From JAXGMQ01 sp964613055 (GTDB taxonomy: Bacteria > Caldisericota > Caldisericia > JAAYUI01), in NCBI GenBank assembly GCA_964613055.1, contig CAZTGD010000008.1:1-64000 (forward strand): DNA of 64,000 bases. The letters run 5' to 3'. The notes below the pieces were generated by a model. It saw only the letters and a list, made by a program, of their open reading frames with translations, had not been told where the DNA came from and did no database searches. This document shows, piece after piece, positions 1-8,636 of this stretch. Position 1 is the stretch's first letter; every line of letters begins with the position of its first letter. Made by a program: the position numbers and the translations under genes.

Positions 1-787
1 GCCATTCTTGCCAACTCCCATGAGATATCCATTCTATCGGGGGCATAATTCAGTTCCACTGCAACGTGATATTTGGAGCACTCTGAAAAGATACTGTACC
101 AATCAGCTTGAATCTCAGATCTTACTTTTAACTTTCTACCAGTTGGGTGGGCAATAACATCTATGTCACCTGACCTGATTACATTTATATACCTTTTTGT
201 TATATCTGGCTTTTTCTGACCAAGTGAGGAATGGATTGCCCCGAGTCGAACTGCACCCTCCATGAAAGTGTAATCAACCCGCCCCTCTCTGTTGATATTT
301 AACTCAATTCCTGGGATCATTTCAAAATCATTACTGTTTGAATTCATCCTATGTATTCGATTGATCTGTTTCTTCAGCGAAACCAGGTTCAATCCCTTAG
401 ACGATCCAATATTTTCAGCATGGTCGGTTATGGCAATATAGTCTAATCCAACAGATTTCGCTGTTTTAGATAACGATGAAAATGACGAACGACCATCACT
501 CCATGTAGTGTGTGTATGAAGATCTCCTTTTATGTCTTCTATCTCAACCAGATTCCAGTCATTGTAACCCGTCAACTCAATGGCATCAGGCCATTCTCTG
601 ATCTCTGGTGGTATGTACGCTAACCCCAGTTTTTTATAAAAAACTTGTTCATCTCCGATGATCCGATAGAAGCCTGATCTAGTAGATTTTGAATGAGGAG
701 CGAGTTTGATCAGCTTTTGATAGTGTTCACTAGGTCCAGTGAAGTAGCATAATGCAGAACCGATGTATTTTTGTTTACAGAAGTGGA
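1..787 (-). pseudogene. polX: polX 3' part: PHP phosphoesterase domain, out of frame with its 5' part, cut by window start
   Basis: Translating the minus strand from about 787 to the window edge gives the end of a family X polymerase palm/thumb (GSALCYFTGPSEHYQKL) and then a PHP domain. Metal-binding motifs are present: HTHTTWSDG near 510, AITDHAE near 425, GIELN near 305, IAHPTGR near 145 and LNYAPDRMD near 30. In bacterial PolX the PHP domain is a Mn-dependent 3'-5' exonuclease. The reading frame is open to the edge but lies one base off the upstream polymerase frame, so it is reached only through a frameshift or an internal start. The PHP motifs look intact, unlike the polymerase motifs. 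The last ~70 residues should lie outside the window. Confidence 0.8.
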
Positions 788-1501
788 CCCTTGTTCCATA
801 GAATCAAAAGTGCATTTGAAACCGGAAGAAGTGATGAAAGCGTTTTGAACCGGAATATTTTGCATTACTCTTTCAGATATTGCTTTTGACGGAGTTTCGC
901 AGGTGCATAGGATATCAATGTGAGTTATCTCCTCTTTTCCTCTTCTTATATCTCCAGCGATAATGGAATTATCTACGAGTCTTGTGTCCATTATCATCCT
1001 TGATATTAGGTTTGTCATGTAGAAGGCCTTGAACAGAAAAAGGTTTCTTCTTCCATTGTTATACAGAACTAGTTGATGTTTAAGTTGATCAACAAATCTC
1101 TTACTAAATCCTTTATGATCGTAGATTGAATCTTTTTTCACTAATTGACTGAGTTCGTAAATCGTGTTAATGCCATAGTCAAATAACTGCTTAACTGTTG
1201 AGGGGTGTAGGTTGTCCAGTTCAAGCAGGTTCTGGATACCTTTAGGAACCGTCTGTCTCAGTGATTTTTCAATTGATGACTGACCATCTTTAAACATATC
1301 CAGTATGACATCAGCCTGGTTGGGTCCCATGTATCCATCACTCACAAGATGGTTAATCAATTCAGGTGATACTTCATCAAGGTCGAGTGTGAACATGTCG
1401 GTAGACATATCGAGATAACGCAAGGCACCTGATGGATTAGGTGCGAATGGGATCAATCTGGATATCGATCGTAGTCTTGATGCAAGTTCCCAGGAGGTCA
1501 T
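710..1501 (-). pseudogene. polX: polX 5' part: helix-hairpin-helix and degenerate X-family polymerase, frameshifted
   Basis: A 263-residue reading frame overlaps the pheT stop by ATGA. It holds HhH-like segments (residues ~90-125) and the nucleotidyltransferase motif GDIRRGKEEITHID (183-196). The usual two catalytic aspartates of GDID are here H194 and D196, so one is lost. After residue 238 (codon GGG, 788-790) the frame departs from the family and stops at 710. Reading one base back continues as VHFC then GSALCYFTG, the normal X-family sequence, so a G was probably lost from a GGGG run. The third catalytic Asp position reads V-H-F rather than V-D-L. In Bacillus polX also lies downstream of pheST. 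Polymerase activity is doubtful even if the frame is restored. Confidence 0.8.
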
Positions 1502-3876
1502 CCCATCCGCAATTCAACTCCAAATTTCTCAAGGTTGGTTGACGAGACTTCTATTTGAGAGTCAATCTCGCTACCGGTGAGAGTGCCTTCTGGATCATTG
1601 AACATAAGTGAGAAAGCAAGAGATTTTTTGCCCTTTTCAATGAGTTTATCCGGAGTAAAGAGATCGAATAATCTTACTTCAAGTAGTCTTTCGTTACATG
1701 AATCGATGATAACTTGCTTTATGCTTTCGCAATCAGAAGATAAAGGTGCTATTAATGATATGTCTCTTAGAACGGATGGATACTTAGGAACCGCTTTTGC
1801 TTTTATGACTGATGGTGTTACCTTTCGCAAGGATTCTATATCGATGTTTGCTAGTTTGAACCGAGAAGATATATCTAATCTATTACTGGCTTCAGGATGG
1901 ATCTCTCCAATGTATCCTAGATAGTTATTCCGGTAAAATACATCCGCCTGTCTGTAGGGATGAAGGTGTGCATGGCTGGATTCTTTAAGATCAATGTCTC
2001 TGACATTCAAGTGTCTGAAAATCTCTACTAACCTGCCTTTAATATCAAAGAAATCAGTAACTCTTGCTCTGCTGTTCCAGAAATCATTAAGTGATCCTGT
2101 TGTTAAAAGGGCAAGCCTTCTCTTCTCTGGACCGAACTGACTGCTGATCTCAAACAATTCAAGGTTTGCATTTCCCTGTTTCAGATTCCTCACAGCTACC
2201 GATATCAATCCTAACTCGGCAAGTGGTCGCATCATAGTTGAATCCGATGACATTGGATTGGAAATATTGGGAGATGTTTCAATAAAGCTGTCAAGTAGCA
2301 GTGTTTTAAGCTCTTGATCTGACGAAAATGTAAGTGTCTTGCATTCATTGAAGCCCAGTCCAGCCGATATCCTTTTTAATCTCTGTTCAAAAGCAAACTC
2401 CGGTTCCTCATTCATTATGCTCAGTTTTATCTTAGGCAGTGTAGCTGGAACCTTGTCATATCCTGTTACCCTTACCGCTTCTTCGATCAAATCAATCTCG
2501 CTTGAAAGGTCAACAGAACGATATCCAGGTATCTCAACAGAGATGTCATCTTCACCATCGCACTTGATACCGAGTATTGAAAAACCTGTTTTAACTCTGT
2601 TTAGATCTGGTAGATAACCGAGTATCTGTTTCATCCTACTTGATCTAAGTATGAGTTTGGGTCTTTTAAACATACCACCTACTGATAGTGGTTTCGCACA
2701 CGGGATGCCAAGAAAATCCATAACCATCAAAGCGGTTCTTTCTGTTGTTTCGATATCAGCACCTTTGTCAAAACGTGTGCTGGCATCTGTTCTGATGCCT
2801 GTTAGAGAAACCGTTTTCGCTATCGTTTCGTTGCTGAAGGATGCTGATTCTAAGAAAATCCGTCTCGTGTTGTTATCAATTTCACTGTCCTTGCCACCCA
2901 TAATACCAGCGATACCTACCGGTTCATCTCCATCACATATCATAAGGGTTCCTTCTGGAAGATCATGTTCAACGTCATCGAGGGTTTTGAACTTCATCGG
3001 TTTTTTGGTGTTGGAAACCCTTATTGTCCCACTCTTGATCTTTCTAAGATCAAATGCATGGGTGGGTTGATTAGTGAAGTACATTGCCAAATTGGTTGCA
3101 TCCACAACGTTGTTTACCGGTCGAATATTACTTGCAAGAAGAAGCTTTCTCATCTTGAAACCAGATGGTTCAACATTGTCAATGTTGGCAATTACACCAG
3201 TGTATCTAGGACATTCTTCTTCGTTGTCGATATTTATACCGATCTGATCCTCAGTAATGCCTTCAAGTTTAATATTTACCGTATTAAATCTTGGAACGTC
3301 TGGAGCCAATCCGGTCTTCCACCATTGAACTAATGCAAGTTCCCTAATCAATCCTTCCAGCCCTTGCCATTCGGGATGGTTTGGAGTAATGCTCTCCTCA
3401 AGGAGTGTATCCTTTAGCCATAATGATTCATTTGGATCTGTGAACTCAGGAGAATCCTTAGGGAGTATCCAAACGCCTTCACGCTCATCAGCAGGTAGAA
3501 GATCTGTGTTGATTCCACAATCTTTACTTGAGGCAAATACACCCTGTGAGAGAAACCCCTGAATCGATTTATCTACAACATCTCTACTTCCAATGAGCCC
3601 TCCAGGAAGAACAGCAATTATCTTATCTCCAACCTTAACGGTTTTAGAGTTAGTGATTATCTCAACCAACTCTCCACTCTCTACCTCAGTCTTTGTGAGT
3701 TTTAGTTTTTCTGTTGCGGGAGATATCTCTCTAATGATACCTATTGTTGCGCCATCAATTGAATGTCTATTAAAAATATTTTCAATCTCAACACCAAGGG
3801 CTGTGAAACCATCGACTATTTCTTCGTTTGTGAGTATCCACGGAATAAATGATCTTATGAGATTAAGTGATATCAT
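1498..3876 (-). CDS. pheT: phenylalanine-tRNA ligase beta subunit
   Basis: This is the beta chain of the cytoplasmic alpha2-beta2 phenylalanyl-tRNA synthetase, at 792 residues the normal length. Order of parts: tRNA-binding EMAP/OB-like domain at ~40-155, B3/B4 editing domain with HAFDLRK and MICDGDEPVGIAGIMGG (~270-330), B5 and a synthetase-like core, and a C-terminal ferredoxin-fold anticodon-binding domain starting KYPSVLRDISL (~698). The start overlaps the pheS stop by one base and the stop overlaps the polX start (ATGA), which points to translational coupling in one operon. No unusual features were seen. Confidence 0.97.
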   Translation of the reverse strand: MISLNLIRSFIPWILTNEEIVDGFTALGVEIENIFNRHSIDGATIGIIREISPATEKLKLTKTEVESGELVEIITNSKTVKVGDKIIAVLPGGLIGSRDVVDKSIQGFLSQGVFASSKDCGINTDLLPADEREGVWILPKDSPEFTDPNESLWLKDTLLEESITPNHPEWQGLEGLIRELALVQWWKTGLAPDVPRFNTVNIKLEGITEDQIGINIDNEEECPRYTGVIANIDNVEPSGFKMRKLLLASNIRPVNNVVDATNLAMYFTNQPTHAFDLRKIKSGTIRVSNTKKPMKFKTLDDVEHDLPEGTLMICDGDEPVGIAGIMGGKDSEIDNNTRRIFLESASFSNETIAKTVSLTGIRTDASTRFDKGADIETTERTALMVMDFLGIPCAKPLSVGGMFKRPKLILRSSRMKQILGYLPDLNRVKTGFSILGIKCDGEDDISVEIPGYRSVDLSSEIDLIEEAVRVTGYDKVPATLPKIKLSIMNEEPEFAFEQRLKRISAGLGFNECKTLTFSSDQELKTLLLDSFIETSPNISNPMSSDSTMMRPLAELGLISVAVRNLKQGNANLELFEISSQFGPEKRRLALLTTGSLNDFWNSRARVTDFFDIKGRLVEIFRHLNVRDIDLKESSHAHLHPYRQADVFYRNNYLGYIGEIHPEASNRLDISSRFKLANIDIESLRKVTPSVIKAKAVPKYPSVLRDISLIAPLSSDCESIKQVIIDSCNERLLEVRLFDLFTPDKLIEKGKKSLAFSLMFNDPEGTLTGSEIDSQIEVSSTNLEKFGVELRMG

Positions 3877-4898
3877 TATATACCTCCAAACTGCGTGAGG
3901 AATCGAGTGTCACAGGTGAATAGATCTCGAATGTCGTTGATGCCGTATTTCAGCATCGCAATCCTATCCAATCCCCATCCAAAGGCAAATCCTTGATATT
4001 TATCAGGATCATAGCCAACGTGTCTTAAAACATTAGGATGAACCATCCCTGATCCACCCATCTCAATCCATCCCGATTGTTTACACGTCTTGCAACCTTT
4101 TCCACCACAGAAAGGGCATGATGCCAGCGTTTCAGCACCTGGCTCTACAAATGGGAAGTATGAAGGTTGGAACCTTACCTTCGTTTCTTCGCCAAATATC
4201 TCTGAAAGCATTAGGGTTAGAATCCCAGCCAGATCGGAAAAAGTTACATCAGTATCTATCATCAAGCCCTCTATCTGATGAAACACGGGCATGTGCGATG
4301 CGTCAATTGTATCCTTTCGATAGCATGTACCCAAAGCGATCATCCTAATGGGTGGGTCCCTTGATTCCATCATTCTAATCTGCGTTGGAGAGGTATGTGT
4401 TCGGAGTAGGTTCCCGTCTTCCATGTAGAATGTGTCTTGCAAAGCTCTTGCAGGATGAAACTCAGGTATGTTAAGTGCTTCGAAGTTGTGGAACTCGTCC
4501 TCAATGTGTGGTCCAGTTCTCACCTCAAAGCCTATCTTATGAAAGATATCAGCAACTTCATTCATAACCACAGATACTGGATGCAGTGTGCCAGTTGGAT
4601 TAGACCTTCCAGGAAGGGTTATATCAATCCTCTCACTTTCGATGAGTTCCTGTTTCTCTTGCTCCACAATCTTTATGCGCTTCTCTTCAATGAGTGAAGT
4701 CAGTTTTTTCTTTACGGTGTTTAATTCGTTAGCTACTGTCTTTTTCTCCTCTGGATCAAGACCGCCTAAACCTTTGAATGCTTTTGTAAGCTCTGACTTC
4801 CTACCGAGATATTCAACTCTCACCTTCTCAAGTTCATTGGTTGTTGATGCACTCGATATTGATTCGATTGCTTTCTGTTCTAATTCATCCATACTCAT
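3876..4898 (-). CDS. pheS: phenylalanine-tRNA ligase alpha subunit
   Basis: Catalytic alpha chain of PheRS, which charges tRNA-Phe. The 340 residues show the N-terminal coiled coil (1-95) and then the class II core: FHNFEALNIPEFHPAR, LLRTHTSPTQIRMM, DASHMPVFHQIEG and GFAFGWGLDRIAMLKYG (motif 3). A Cys-rich insert CPFCGGKGCKTC (~260-275) is a zinc-finger-like loop found in many bacterial PheS. The ATG is preceded by GGAGG at a 7-nt spacing and overlaps the stop of the radical SAM gene (ATGA). Order is radical SAM - pheS - pheT - polX. Confidence 0.97.
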   Translation of the reverse strand: MSMDELEQKAIESISSASTTNELEKVRVEYLGRKSELTKAFKGLGGLDPEEKKTVANELNTVKKKLTSLIEEKRIKIVEQEKQELIESERIDITLPGRSNPTGTLHPVSVVMNEVADIFHKIGFEVRTGPHIEDEFHNFEALNIPEFHPARALQDTFYMEDGNLLRTHTSPTQIRMMESRDPPIRMIALGTCYRKDTIDASHMPVFHQIEGLMIDTDVTFSDLAGILTLMLSEIFGEETKVRFQPSYFPFVEPGAETLASCPFCGGKGCKTCKQSGWIEMGGSGMVHPNVLRHVGYDPDKYQGFAFGWGLDRIAMLKYGINDIRDLFTCDTRFLTQFGGI

Positions 4899-6277
4899 TG
4901 TTTAGCCTCCGAGTAGTATTTGTTTAGATCGCAACCAAAATCGGATAGCAACCAATCTCCCTTAGCTGATGCCCTGGCTCTGCACCCTCCACAATCTATA
5001 TTGTGAATGCATGTCTTGCATTTACCTTTGAGCTGAGATCTGTCCCATAAAGGTGAGAATCGTTCCCAAGCTTCTTCAAAAGAAACCTTTGTCAGGTTTC
5101 CAACAACCGGATAGAAAGGCGAAAACATGCATGGTGTCAGGTCTCCATTGGGTTGAATGTTTGCATACAGTCTTCCTGCCGGACAGCCTCCAAGAATATC
5201 CTTAAAACCTCTGAAGAATCGGTGATGTGGTTTCATGTTGAAGTAGGCGGTTATTGGAAATGCGTTTGAATCAGGAGGAGATTGTTTTGGATCACCTTCA
5301 ATTCCTACCGTTTCAATTATATAATGCGGTGTTTCAGACAATATCTCTATCTCATCATCATCTATTCCAGCGAGTTTGGCCATGGTATCAGATCGTTCCT
5401 TTGCTGTCAGGTCGAGGTCCGATACATCCTCGCCCCTGCCAACAGACACAAGATGATAGAAGACAATTCGATTGAAATGGTTATCCTTTGCAAGTTTGAT
5501 AAAATCCTCTACCTGTTCGAAGTTGAATTTGGTCAGGGTTACACCCATTGAGAGATGCAAGCCTTTTCTTGAGAGAGTTTCAGCCGCTATAAGACTCTTT
5601 TCAAATGCGCCTTGCATGCCTCTGAAATTATCGTGAACAGAAGCATCAGTCGAGTCAATTGATATTTGGGTGTACCTGACCCCCGATGATTTCAATTTGT
5701 ATGCAACTTGATCGTTGATGAGAGTACCATTGGTGTCAATAGATATAAAAAACCCCTTGGAATATGCATATTTTGTAACGGTGTAGAAATCGTCCGACAT
5801 AATAGGTTCCCCGCCAGAAAAAGTTATCGCGGCTGTTCCAGCTTCATTTAGTTGGTCAATGATATGGAGTTTCTGATCCAAGTTCATGTGGTCCCTCTCA
5901 TCTGAGCTAGCCCGTTGGAAGCAGTGTTTGCACTTTAGATTGCATCGATTGGTAAGGTTGAATACAACAGAAAATGGGGCAGACAAAACAATGGGGATGC
6001 TTAATCCTCGTTGAGCTACGCTTTTTATAACGAGCAGAAAGCACCTTGTTATACCTGGATCAACAAGTATCATTTTTACTTGTGTCCAACCAATACCCAT
6101 AGAACTCATAAATGCTTTAAGTATCAGATTGAAAAAAAAGGTATAGACATATTCAAATGGATTCATCCTGACTTTTTGATTGATCGAGATCAAAGCCTTC
6201 CGCGCGCTGACCAATGTGTTTCGGAGAAACCACCTTGCAGGCAATGAATTTAGGAACCATAATAATATTCTTCGCAT
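4895..6277 (-). CDS. radical SAM/SPASM-domain protein, substrate unknown
   Basis: The 460-residue protein has the radical SAM cluster motif RCNLKCKHC (C112, C116, C119), a GGEP SAM-binding segment, and a C-terminal SPASM-type Cys-rich region (GGCPAGRLYANIQPNGDLTP, then CKTCIHNIDCGGC) that would hold auxiliary Fe-S clusters. Residues 1-105 form a hydrophobic/basic extension without a clear signal peptide, perhaps membrane-associating. SPASM enzymes modify peptides, cofactors or proteins; I see no precursor peptide nearby. It heads the pheST operon, which is not its usual company, and is divergent from the Roadblock genes. No Shine-Dalgarno sequence; a promoter lies 11 nt upstream of the ATG. 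Confidence 0.88.
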   Translation of the reverse strand: MRRILLWFLNSLPARWFLRNTLVSARKALISINQKVRMNPFEYVYTFFFNLILKAFMSSMGIGWTQVKMILVDPGITRCFLLVIKSVAQRGLSIPIVLSAPFSVVFNLTNRCNLKCKHCFQRASSDERDHMNLDQKLHIIDQLNEAGTAAITFSGGEPIMSDDFYTVTKYAYSKGFFISIDTNGTLINDQVAYKLKSSGVRYTQISIDSTDASVHDNFRGMQGAFEKSLIAAETLSRKGLHLSMGVTLTKFNFEQVEDFIKLAKDNHFNRIVFYHLVSVGRGEDVSDLDLTAKERSDTMAKLAGIDDDEIEILSETPHYIIETVGIEGDPKQSPPDSNAFPITAYFNMKPHHRFFRGFKDILGGCPAGRLYANIQPNGDLTPCMFSPFYPVVGNLTKVSFEEAWERFSPLWDRSQLKGKCKTCIHNIDCGGCRARASAKGDWLLSDFGCDLNKYYSEAKQ

Positions 6278-6288
6278 ACTGTTAATGT

Positions 6289-6316
6289 ATTATAGCAACA
6301 TATGTTAAGATGCAAA
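6289..6316 (-). promoter_or_regulatory. promoter of the radical SAM-pheST operon, near-leaderless
   Basis: On the minus strand TTTGCA (6316-6311) lies 16 bp from a perfect TATAAT (6294-6289). Only 11 nt separate the -10 box from the ATG at 6277, so the transcript would have a leader of a few bases, and no Shine-Dalgarno sequence is present. Confidence 0.6.
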
Positions 6317-6333
6317 GGAGTGTAGCATATCGC

Positions 6334-6362
6334 TTGACGACTCATATCAAATTGAATAGTAT
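6334..6362 (+). promoter_or_regulatory. promoter of the Roadblock gene pair
   Basis: TTGACG (6334-6339), a 17-bp spacer and TAGTAT (6357-6362), followed by AAAGGAGG at 6373-6380 and ATG at 6386. This is a conventional leadered promoter in the divergent intergenic region shared with the radical SAM operon. Confidence 0.65.
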
Positions 6363-6385
6363 GTTCAATAACAAAGGAGGATATT

Positions 6386-6751
6386 ATGGAACTTGATAAC
6401 CTACTTAAAGAGTTAGCGGAGGAATTGGTCGGTCTGAAGTGTTCAGCTGTTGTCGGAACAGACGGTCTTGTAATCAGCCAAGATGTTGTATCAGATGATG
6501 TAGATGTTCCCACCTTGATGGTTATGTTTTCAAGCGTTTTCAACACAACAAAGAAAGCCAGCATTGAGATTGGTGAATCAGGTAAATTGTGCAGTATCCA
6601 CACATTTGATAATCACTACATCATAATGCAAGAGATTGGAGACTTAGGTTTTTTTGTCATTACATGCATCGATGTAGCTAGTGGTAACATAGGTAAAGCT
6701 CGATATATGATGAACAAACTTGAAAATAGGTTTTATGAGGAACTGAAATGA
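6386..6751 (+). CDS. Roadblock/LC7-domain protein
   Basis: 121 residues, a single Roadblock/LC7 fold (alpha-beta-beta-alpha-beta-beta-beta-alpha) with the typical opening of a helix followed by CSAVVGTDGLVISQD. In bacteria such proteins (MglB-like) usually form dimers that act on Ras-like GTPases or serve as scaffolds in polarity and motility. It has a strong Shine-Dalgarno sequence (AAAGGAGG) and ends in an ATGA overlap with a second, longer Roadblock gene, suggesting a stoichiometric pair. No MglA-type GTPase is visible in the window, so the partner is unknown. Confidence 0.8.
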   Translation: MELDNLLKELAEELVGLKCSAVVGTDGLVISQDVVSDDVDVPTLMVMFSSVFNTTKKASIEIGESGKLCSIHTFDNHYIIMQEIGDLGFFVITCIDVASGNIGKARYMMNKLENRFYEELK

Positions 6752-7743
6752 GTAATTACACACAAATATTGAAGAATGCGATTGTAAATGTGAAGCATTG
6801 TCAAAGGGCAATCGTCTCTACGTCGGATGGTTTACTAATCGAGTCATATCCTGAATCAGACGATGTTATTAATGATACCCTTTCAGCAGCAACCTCATCT
6901 ATCTATGGAATTACAACGTCGGTTTCAGCTAGAACAGGAAAACATGAGAGTGATTACATACTGATAAAGAATCCTGATTCCTTTATTTTGGTCTATTTTG
7001 TTGAGAATGTGTCTTTGATGATGATTGCAGATAGCCGAGTTAATCTTGGTATGCTCCTGCATGTTGGCAGGAAACTGAAAAATGCTATAGGCGAACTGCA
7101 AAAAGAATCATCCTATGAACAGGAATGGGAGCAATCCCATGAATTAGAATCCTCTCAAGAATTGGAAGATTCTACAATTAATAAAGAGATAGTCGAAGAG
7201 AGTGAATCTGCAGTTGGACACGCTTACGATAAGGCTGAGAGCGCTGACCTAAAAGTGTCTAAAAGCGTTACTCAGGAATCAATAATGCATGATAAGCCAG
7301 GCACAGACTATGAACCTGAGGAAGAACCTTCATTTGTAGCAGTTCAACAAGAGGAGAATGAGTCAGTTGTTGATGATCCTTCGCCAATTGAAAGCGAGAG
7401 CTTGAAAGACGAAGAGGAAAACGAGTTTCATTTTTCTGATGAAGATAAGCTGAATAACAATGAGTCCGAGGTATCTGATGGCACATCGTCAGTCACTATA
7501 TCGTTTAACGATGAGAATGGAGATAACGATAATAAGCGTGTTGTCGATGAAGAAACAGAACAAATAGATGATGATATAGAAGATACATCTGATCCCGATG
7601 ATTCAGTAGAAACTGATCAAATGGAAGATGATGAGAGTGCTGAGGAAAACACCGACAGCTATCAATCCTTTGCTTCCTGGAGAGAAAGGATGCAAAGGGA
7701 GAGTGATGATGAGGATGATTCATCAAAGGATGGGCTTCTATAG
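6748..7743 (+). CDS. Roadblock-like protein with long acidic tail
   Basis: Residues 1-~118 look like a second Roadblock domain (RAIVSTSDGLLIESYPES near 20, then FILVYFVENVSLMMI). Residues ~120-331 are low-complexity and very rich in Glu, Asp and Ser, with little hydrophobic content, so probably disordered and strongly negatively charged. It ends in a short mixed-charge segment (FASWRERMQRESDDEDD). It is translationally coupled to the first Roadblock gene by ATGA. The tail could bind basic partners or metal ions; this is inference. No known family matches the tail by eye. Confidence 0.7.
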   Translation: MSNYTQILKNAIVNVKHCQRAIVSTSDGLLIESYPESDDVINDTLSAATSSIYGITTSVSARTGKHESDYILIKNPDSFILVYFVENVSLMMIADSRVNLGMLLHVGRKLKNAIGELQKESSYEQEWEQSHELESSQELEDSTINKEIVEESESAVGHAYDKAESADLKVSKSVTQESIMHDKPGTDYEPEEEPSFVAVQQEENESVVDDPSPIESESLKDEEENEFHFSDEDKLNNNESEVSDGTSSVTISFNDENGDNDNKRVVDEETEQIDDDIEDTSDPDDSVETDQMEDDESAEENTDSYQSFASWRERMQRESDDEDDSSKDGLL

Positions 7744-7820
7744 AATCAGGTAATCGTAATATTCGAATAAATACCCTCATCGCAAGATCGGGGTTTTGTT
7801 CTAGAAGAAAAGCAGATGAA

Positions 7821-8459
7821 TTGATAAGTCAAGGTCGAGTGTGTGTGGATGGTGTTAGAGTAAAAAAACTGGGCATAAGAGTTTCATTAGAATCAAAGGT
7901 ATCAATAGACGGCGCTTATCTTGATAAACTAAAAGAGTACGATTACATAGTTCTTAACAAGGCCAGGCTTTCGATCACTTCCCATAGTGACAATGCTGGC
8001 AGGGACACAATATATAAGACCTTACCAGAGAAATTATCTCATCTAAATCCTGTTGGCAGGCTTGATTATGATGCATCTGGAGTACTCATTCTAACAAACG
8101 ACGGAGAACTTTTATACAAGCTGACACATCCGAAGTTCCAGATCAATCGAGTGTACAGAGTATCGTGCTACAATAGGATAAGTGGCCATGATGTTTTAAA
8201 CCTTAAGAAAGGTGTTTATATCTCCAAAGACCAGTTGACTCGACCAGATAACGTAACAAGGCAGGGACAGTATTTATTTATTACGATTCATGAGGGAAGG
8301 TATCATCATGTAAAGAGAATGATTGAAGCCATTGGGAATAGAGTGAATCGTATAAAGAGAATTGAATATGCTGGGATTAGAGTTAAAGGAATACAATCAG
8401 GGGCTTGGAGATACCTCTCACATAAAGAAATACGATCTATAAAAAGGTTAACAAGCTAG
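7821..8459 (+). CDS. rluB: RsuA/RluB-family rRNA pseudouridine synthase
   Basis: Isomerises a uridine in 23S or 16S rRNA. The catalytic motif GRLDYDASGVLILTNDGEL is clear at ~73-91 (counted from 7821) and the C-terminal GRYHHVKRM motif follows. The TTG at 7821 is the first canonical start, but it truncates the N-terminal S4 RNA-binding domain: the same frame is open from 7719 and encodes IRINTLIARSGFCSRRKADE just upstream, a normal S4 beginning. Between 7719 and 7821 there is no ATG, GTG or TTG in frame, only ATA at 7740 (overlapping the previous stop as ATAG, with AAAGGA 9 nt upstream) and ATT at 7761. The true start is therefore probably upstream and non-canonical. RluB rather than RsuA is a guess. 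Confidence 0.85.
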   Translation: MISQGRVCVDGVRVKKLGIRVSLESKVSIDGAYLDKLKEYDYIVLNKARLSITSHSDNAGRDTIYKTLPEKLSHLNPVGRLDYDASGVLILTNDGELLYKLTHPKFQINRVYRVSCYNRISGHDVLNLKKGVYISKDQLTRPDNVTRQGQYLFITIHEGRYHHVKRMIEAIGNRVNRIKRIEYAGIRVKGIQSGAWRYLSHKEIRSIKRLTS

Positions 8460-8546
8460 GCTAGCAAAGCATTTTACATCCCTTAATATTTGATTGGTTT
8501 AATCTCGGGAAATCTGATTAACCTATGTATGCACACATCTTTTTCC

Positions 8547-8620
8547 GGGCCCATAGCTCAGTTGGTCAGAGCAACTGGCTCATAACCAGTGGGTCGCAGG
8601 TTCGAGTCCTGCTGGGCCCA
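8547..8620 (+). tRNA. tRNA with CAU anticodon: Ile2 (lysidine-type) or elongator Met
   Basis: A full cloverleaf: acceptor GGGCCCA/TGGGCCC with A73, D stem GCTC/GAGC, anticodon stem ACTGG/CCAGT with loop CTCATAA (anticodon 8581-8583), variable GGGTC, T stem GCAGG/CCTGC with TTCGAGT loop. CCA is not encoded. It lacks the three G-C pairs of initiator tRNA. C4-G69 and C5-G68, the acceptor pairs used by TilS to recognise tRNA-Ile2, are present, and the sequence resembles Bacillus tRNA-Ile2 as I recall it; anticodon alone would give Met. It lies 16 nt before the zinc-ribbon gene and may share its transcript. Confidence 0.95.
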
Positions 8621-8636
8621 TACTGAAGTGAGGTAA

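Noticed and set aside
7719..7743. Programmed -1 frameshift joining the acidic Roadblock protein to the pseudouridine synthase
   Set aside because: No slippery heptamer or downstream stem was found in the overlap, and a fusion of these two proteins makes little sense.
8496..8523. Imperfect inverted repeat (GGTTTAATC / GATTAACC) before the tRNA
   Set aside because: One bulge, 11-nt loop and no T-run; too weak to call a terminator or operator.
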